A DNA stretch of 64,000 nt from Turneriella sp942492915 (lineage in GTDB: Bacteria > Spirochaetota > Leptospiria > Turneriellales > Turneriellaceae): the NCBI GenBank assembly GCA_942492915.1, contig OW818662.1, positions 3,720,001-3,784,000 on the forward strand, written 5' to 3'. The position numbers were made by a program, and so were the translations under genes. The notes below the pieces were generated by a model that saw only the letters and a program-made list of their open reading frames with translations, did not search any database and was not told the DNA's origin. Of the stretch, positions 61,817 to 64,000 are shown in pieces. Position 1 is the first letter of the stretch; every line of letters starts with the position of its first letter.

Positions 61817-63556
61817 ATGGGCGCAAGAACGTTGATCATGAACGGTACCGTGTACGATGGCACGGGCGCGCCGCCCACCGAATCTGACATTCTGATCGAG
61901 AATGGAAAAATTTCGAGAATTGCCCCGCATGGTACAATCAAAGCGGGTTCTGCCAAAAAAGTCAATGCCAAAGGCATGTGGGTTACGCCTGGCTTTCTCG
62001 ATACACACACTCACTATGACGCCGAGCTCGCGCTCGCGCCGGGACTCGCCGAATCGGTGCGCCATGGGGTAACAAGTATAGTGGTCGGCAGCTGTTCGGT
62101 GAGTTTCGTTTCTTCGACGCCCGAAGACTGCTCTGATATGTTCACGCGCGTCGAAGCAGTGCCGCGCGAGATCGTTCTGCCGCTGCTCAAAAAGACCAAA
62201 AAATGGAGCTCACCCAAAGGCTACCGCGCGTGGATCGACAAACATCCGCTGGGGCCAAATGTCGCGAGTTTTATCGGTCACAGTGACCTGCGCGCAAAGG
62301 CGATGGGGCTTCACCGTTCGGTGTCGGGCGCAAAACCGACCGCCGCCGAACAGGCTGAAATGGAAAAGGTGCTCACCGAAGCGCTCGACTGCGGCTTTTT
62401 GGGCATGAGCTGCATGACCAACCCCTGGGACAGACTCGACGGCGACCGCGAATGGTCGAAACCGTTGCCGAGTTATTTTGCGCGCCGCTCTGAAACGAAA
62501 CCGCTCTTCGCGATTCTGCGCCGCCGCCATCGCATTCACCAGTCGGCGCCCAACCTGATCACGCGCGTCAATGTTCTGGGCATGGCGCTTGCGGGTGCAG
62601 GCATCGGCCGCGACGCGTTGCGCACCACGCTCATCACGATGATGGATCTCAAGGCTGATCCGTATGTGCTTAACCTCACGCGCGTGCTCGCTTGGTTTGC
62701 GAACAAGGTCTTACGCGGCAACTTTCGCTGGCAATCACCTCCCGTGCCGTTCGACCTCTATTACGATGGTTGGGATTCAGTGCTGTTCGAAGAGTTCAGG
62801 GCTGGGCAAAAGATTCGCGACGCGGCAAAAGATGCGGGCCTTCGCCATAAGCTTCTCGAAGATGAGGATTTCAGAGCGAAATTTAAGAAAGACCTCACGC
62901 GCAAGTTTGCGCCCAAGGTCTGGCACAGAGATCTCGCTGACACAGTGATTCTCGGCTGCCCTGACAAGTCGGTGGTCGGTAAAAGTTTTGCGGCCGTTGC
63001 GATAGAGCGGGGCGTCGACCCGATCGAACTTTTTCTCGACATGCTGCTGACCTACGATCGCGACATTCGCTGGCACACCTGCCTCGCAAACCACCGTCCC
63101 GAAAAATTGGCTGAAATTATGCAGAGTGAAGCCACACTCATGAGCTTTGCCGATTCGGGCGCGCACTTACGCAATATGGCGTTCTATAACTTTCCGATGC
63201 GCATGCTGAAGAGCGTGCGCGATGGGGAGCTATCGGGTAAACCGATCATGCCGGTTGAAAAGGCCGTCTGGCGCCTTTCGGGCGAACTCGCCGGCTGGTT
63301 CGGTCTTGATGCAGGTGTAATTAAAGAAGGTAAGCAGGCAGATGTTGTGGTGATCGATCCCAAAAAACTCGACAACTCTGTCGAGCAGGTGCATCTGCAG
63401 CCGTGGGGTAAGGGCTTTAAATTTGAAAGGCTGGTGAACGGTGGCAGCGCGGCAAAGCATGTCTTCATCGCCGGCACTGAAACCGTGCGAAACGGAAAGC
63501 CCTTGCCCGTGCTCGGTAAGAAGCGTCTGGGAAGGTTTCTTGAAAGTGTATTCTAA
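61817..63556 (+). CDS. N-acyl-D-amino-acid deacylase family amidohydrolase
   Basis: A 579-residue amidohydrolase of the D-aminoacylase/D-hydantoinase branch: opening strand TLIMNGTVYDGTGAPP, the metal-binding H-x-H in PGFLDTHTHYDAELALAP, SFIGHSDLR, the conserved Ser/Asp/His in MSFADSGAHLRNMAF, and the C-terminal WFGLDAGVIKEGKQADVVVIDPKKL. The family removes acyl groups from D-amino acids or hydrolyses cyclic amides, with one or two zinc ions. There is a long insertion (about 205-330) that may reshape the active site. Convergent to nothing; its stop lies one base before the Fur-box-like site of the next operon. Confidence 0.87.
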   Translation: MGARTLIMNGTVYDGTGAPPTESDILIENGKISRIAPHGTIKAGSAKKVNAKGMWVTPGFLDTHTHYDAELALAPGLAESVRHGVTSIVVGSCSVSFVSSTPEDCSDMFTRVEAVPREIVLPLLKKTKKWSSPKGYRAWIDKHPLGPNVASFIGHSDLRAKAMGLHRSVSGAKPTAAEQAEMEKVLTEALDCGFLGMSCMTNPWDRLDGDREWSKPLPSYFARRSETKPLFAILRRRHRIHQSAPNLITRVNVLGMALAGAGIGRDALRTTLITMMDLKADPYVLNLTRVLAWFANKVLRGNFRWQSPPVPFDLYYDGWDSVLFEEFRAGQKIRDAAKDAGLRHKLLEDEDFRAKFKKDLTRKFAPKVWHRDLADTVILGCPDKSVVGKSFAAVAIERGVDPIELFLDMLLTYDRDIRWHTCLANHRPEKLAEIMQSEATLMSFADSGAHLRNMAFYNFPMRMLKSVRDGELSGKPIMPVEKAVWRLSGELAGWFGLDAGVIKEGKQADVVVIDPKKLDNSVEQVHLQPWGKGFKFERLVNGGSAAKHVFIAGTETVRNGKPLPVLGKKRLGRFLESVF

Positions 63557-63557
63557 T

Positions 63558-63572
63558 TGACAATCATTCTCA
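63558..63572 (+). promoter_or_regulatory. Fur-box-like site before the Feo operon
   Basis: TGACAATCATTCTCA matches the 15-bp Fur core TGATAATCATTATCA at 13 of 15 positions. It overlaps a TTGACA (63557-63562) that could serve as -35 and lies 41 nt before the FeoB-associated small gene. This predicts repression when iron is plentiful. No clear -10 is seen at the matching distance. Confidence 0.6.
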
Positions 63573-63612
63573 ATTGTCTTGACGGCGCGTCGTGATACGT
63601 CGGCTGAAAAGC

Positions 63613-63741
63613 ATGTTGGATTACATAATCGTGGGTGGCGTGGTGGCGTTGGCTGCAACATACCTCGCGTACAGTTATCTATCCCACCGGGGCAATGCGG
63701 GCTGCGCGAAATGCCCTCCGACAGGGTCAGGGCAGGCTTAA
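63613..63741 (+). CDS. FeoB-associated Cys-rich small membrane protein
   Basis: A 42-codon gene too small for usual ORF lists. It starts MLDYIIVGGVVALAATYLAY, one transmembrane segment, then a short cytoplasmic tail SHRGNAGCAKCPPTGSGQA with a C-x-x-C pair. This is the pattern of the FeoB-associated family: short helix, then a glycine-Cys-x-x-Cys tail next to feo genes. It may bind iron or a cofactor for the Feo transporter. It lies behind the Fur-box-like site and 31 nt before feoA, here preceding rather than following feoA and feoB. Confidence 0.75.
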   Translation: MLDYIIVGGVVALAATYLAYSYLSHRGNAGCAKCPPTGSGQA

Positions 63742-63772
63742 GGCATGGCGCCAGTCGACCACAGGGCCGAAT

Positions 63773-64000
63773 ATGAACCGTGAGCCGAAAAAGCAGAATG
63801 TTGTTGCCCCGCGCTATCTCACTGAGCTCAGCCCAGGTGAGGGTGGCATCGTGGCAGCGACGCCGACGGCAAACGAACGCCTGGCTGAAATTGGCCTTGT
63901 GAAAGGTGAATACGTGCAGCTCGTGAAGCTTGCTCCTTTCGGTGACCCTGTGATTATTCAGGTGCTCGATGCACCGGTTATTGTGAGGCGCGCCGACCTC
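63773..64000 (+). CDS. feoA: FeoA, ferrous iron transport protein (runs off the window edge)
   Basis: 76 codons to the window edge, in frame with the last base. After a short basic tail the SH3-like FeoA domain begins at about residue 16: YLTELSPGEGGIVAATPTANERLAEIGLVKGEYVQLVKLAPFGDPVIIQ shows the LxxLxxG opening and the characteristic 'L..iGL..G..v......PfgDP' core. FeoA supports the FeoB ferrous-iron channel, which is expected just beyond the window. It is the second gene of the putative Fur-controlled operon. Confidence 0.88.
   Translation, partial: MNREPKKQNVVAPRYLTELSPGEGGIVAATPTANERLAEIGLVKGEYVQLVKLAPFGDPVIIQVLDAPVIVRRADL

Noticed and set aside
63579..63776. A 65-codon plus-strand open frame at the Feo operon
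   Set aside because: It is out of frame with the better 42-codon gene, which has a transmembrane segment and C-x-x-C tail.
1..64000. Phage, transposon or genomic-island boundaries
   Set aside because: No integrase, transposase, tRNA or direct flanking repeat found by eye; codon use appears uniform.

Overview
The window looks like chromosomal DNA of a diderm spirochaete of the Leptospira/Turneriella branch; by G+C-rich codon use I would guess Turneriella rather than Leptospira, but that is inference. The clues are a periplasmic helical protein that resembles the leptospiral flagellar coiling protein FcpA and sits behind a FliA (sigma-28)-like promoter, a surface protein with an OmpL47-like domain, a DUF4833-like secreted protein, many lipoproteins with loose lipoboxes, and outer-membrane barrels. 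I see no rRNA, tRNA, CRISPR array, transposase or phage gene. Gene density is high, most operon genes overlap by 4 nt (ATGA, GTGA, TTGA), and GTG or TTG starts are common.

Layout. 1-5757 (minus): an operon of HEAT protein, secreted unknown, ThiF/MoeB-type E1, patatin and the start of an adenosine deaminase, preceded by SPFH protein and polyprenyl diphosphate synthase. 6025-11455 (plus): secreted PLC-X/lectin-like protein, lipase-chaperone-like protein, CBS protein, FcpA-like protein, adenylate cyclase and a free-standing lipoyl domain. 11463-13865 (minus): small secreted protein, a large branched inverted-repeat element, nucleoside phosphorylase-like protein, stand-alone CoaB and an ArsC/Spx-like protein. 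13998-16316: PAS-GGDEF-EAL protein. 16317-20148 (minus): three envelope proteins (OmpL47-like, unknown, CsgG-like/PEGA/TPR). 20230-24711: coiled-coil protein, DUF4833-like protein, LysE exporter, TolC-type lipoprotein, TetR regulator and PdxH. 24708-30355: ATP-grasp enzyme, metzincin lipoprotein, small lipoprotein and outer-membrane barrel. 30478-33207: P-type cation ATPase.

The core is an alpha-glucan locus at about 33-61 kb. On the plus strand are glycogen phosphorylase and a 1,394-residue GH13-GH77 fusion. After a convergent M3 peptidase comes a five-gene minus-strand operon joined by short overlaps: surface pullulanase-like lipoprotein, second surface GH13 lipoprotein, sugar porin, glycogen synthase and GlgX-type debranching enzyme. 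After a haloalkane dehalogenase comes a MalK/MalF/MalG/binding-protein ABC importer, preceded by a lipoprotein with a CBM9-like end. Together these would debranch extracellular alpha-glucan, pass oligosaccharides through porin and ABC transporter, and then store, trim or phosphorolyse them. The right edge holds a quinone-reductase-like MDR protein, a D-aminoacylase-family amidohydrolase, and the start of a Feo iron operon behind a Fur-box-like site.

The most unusual signals are structural. A ~160-nt multi-branched inverted-repeat element lies at 11883-12043. Long, near-perfect hairpins, unrelated to each other in sequence and mostly lacking a T-tract, recur exactly at gene starts, often inside signal-peptide codons (4700, 18616, 25894, 50430, 55350), as well as at gene ends.
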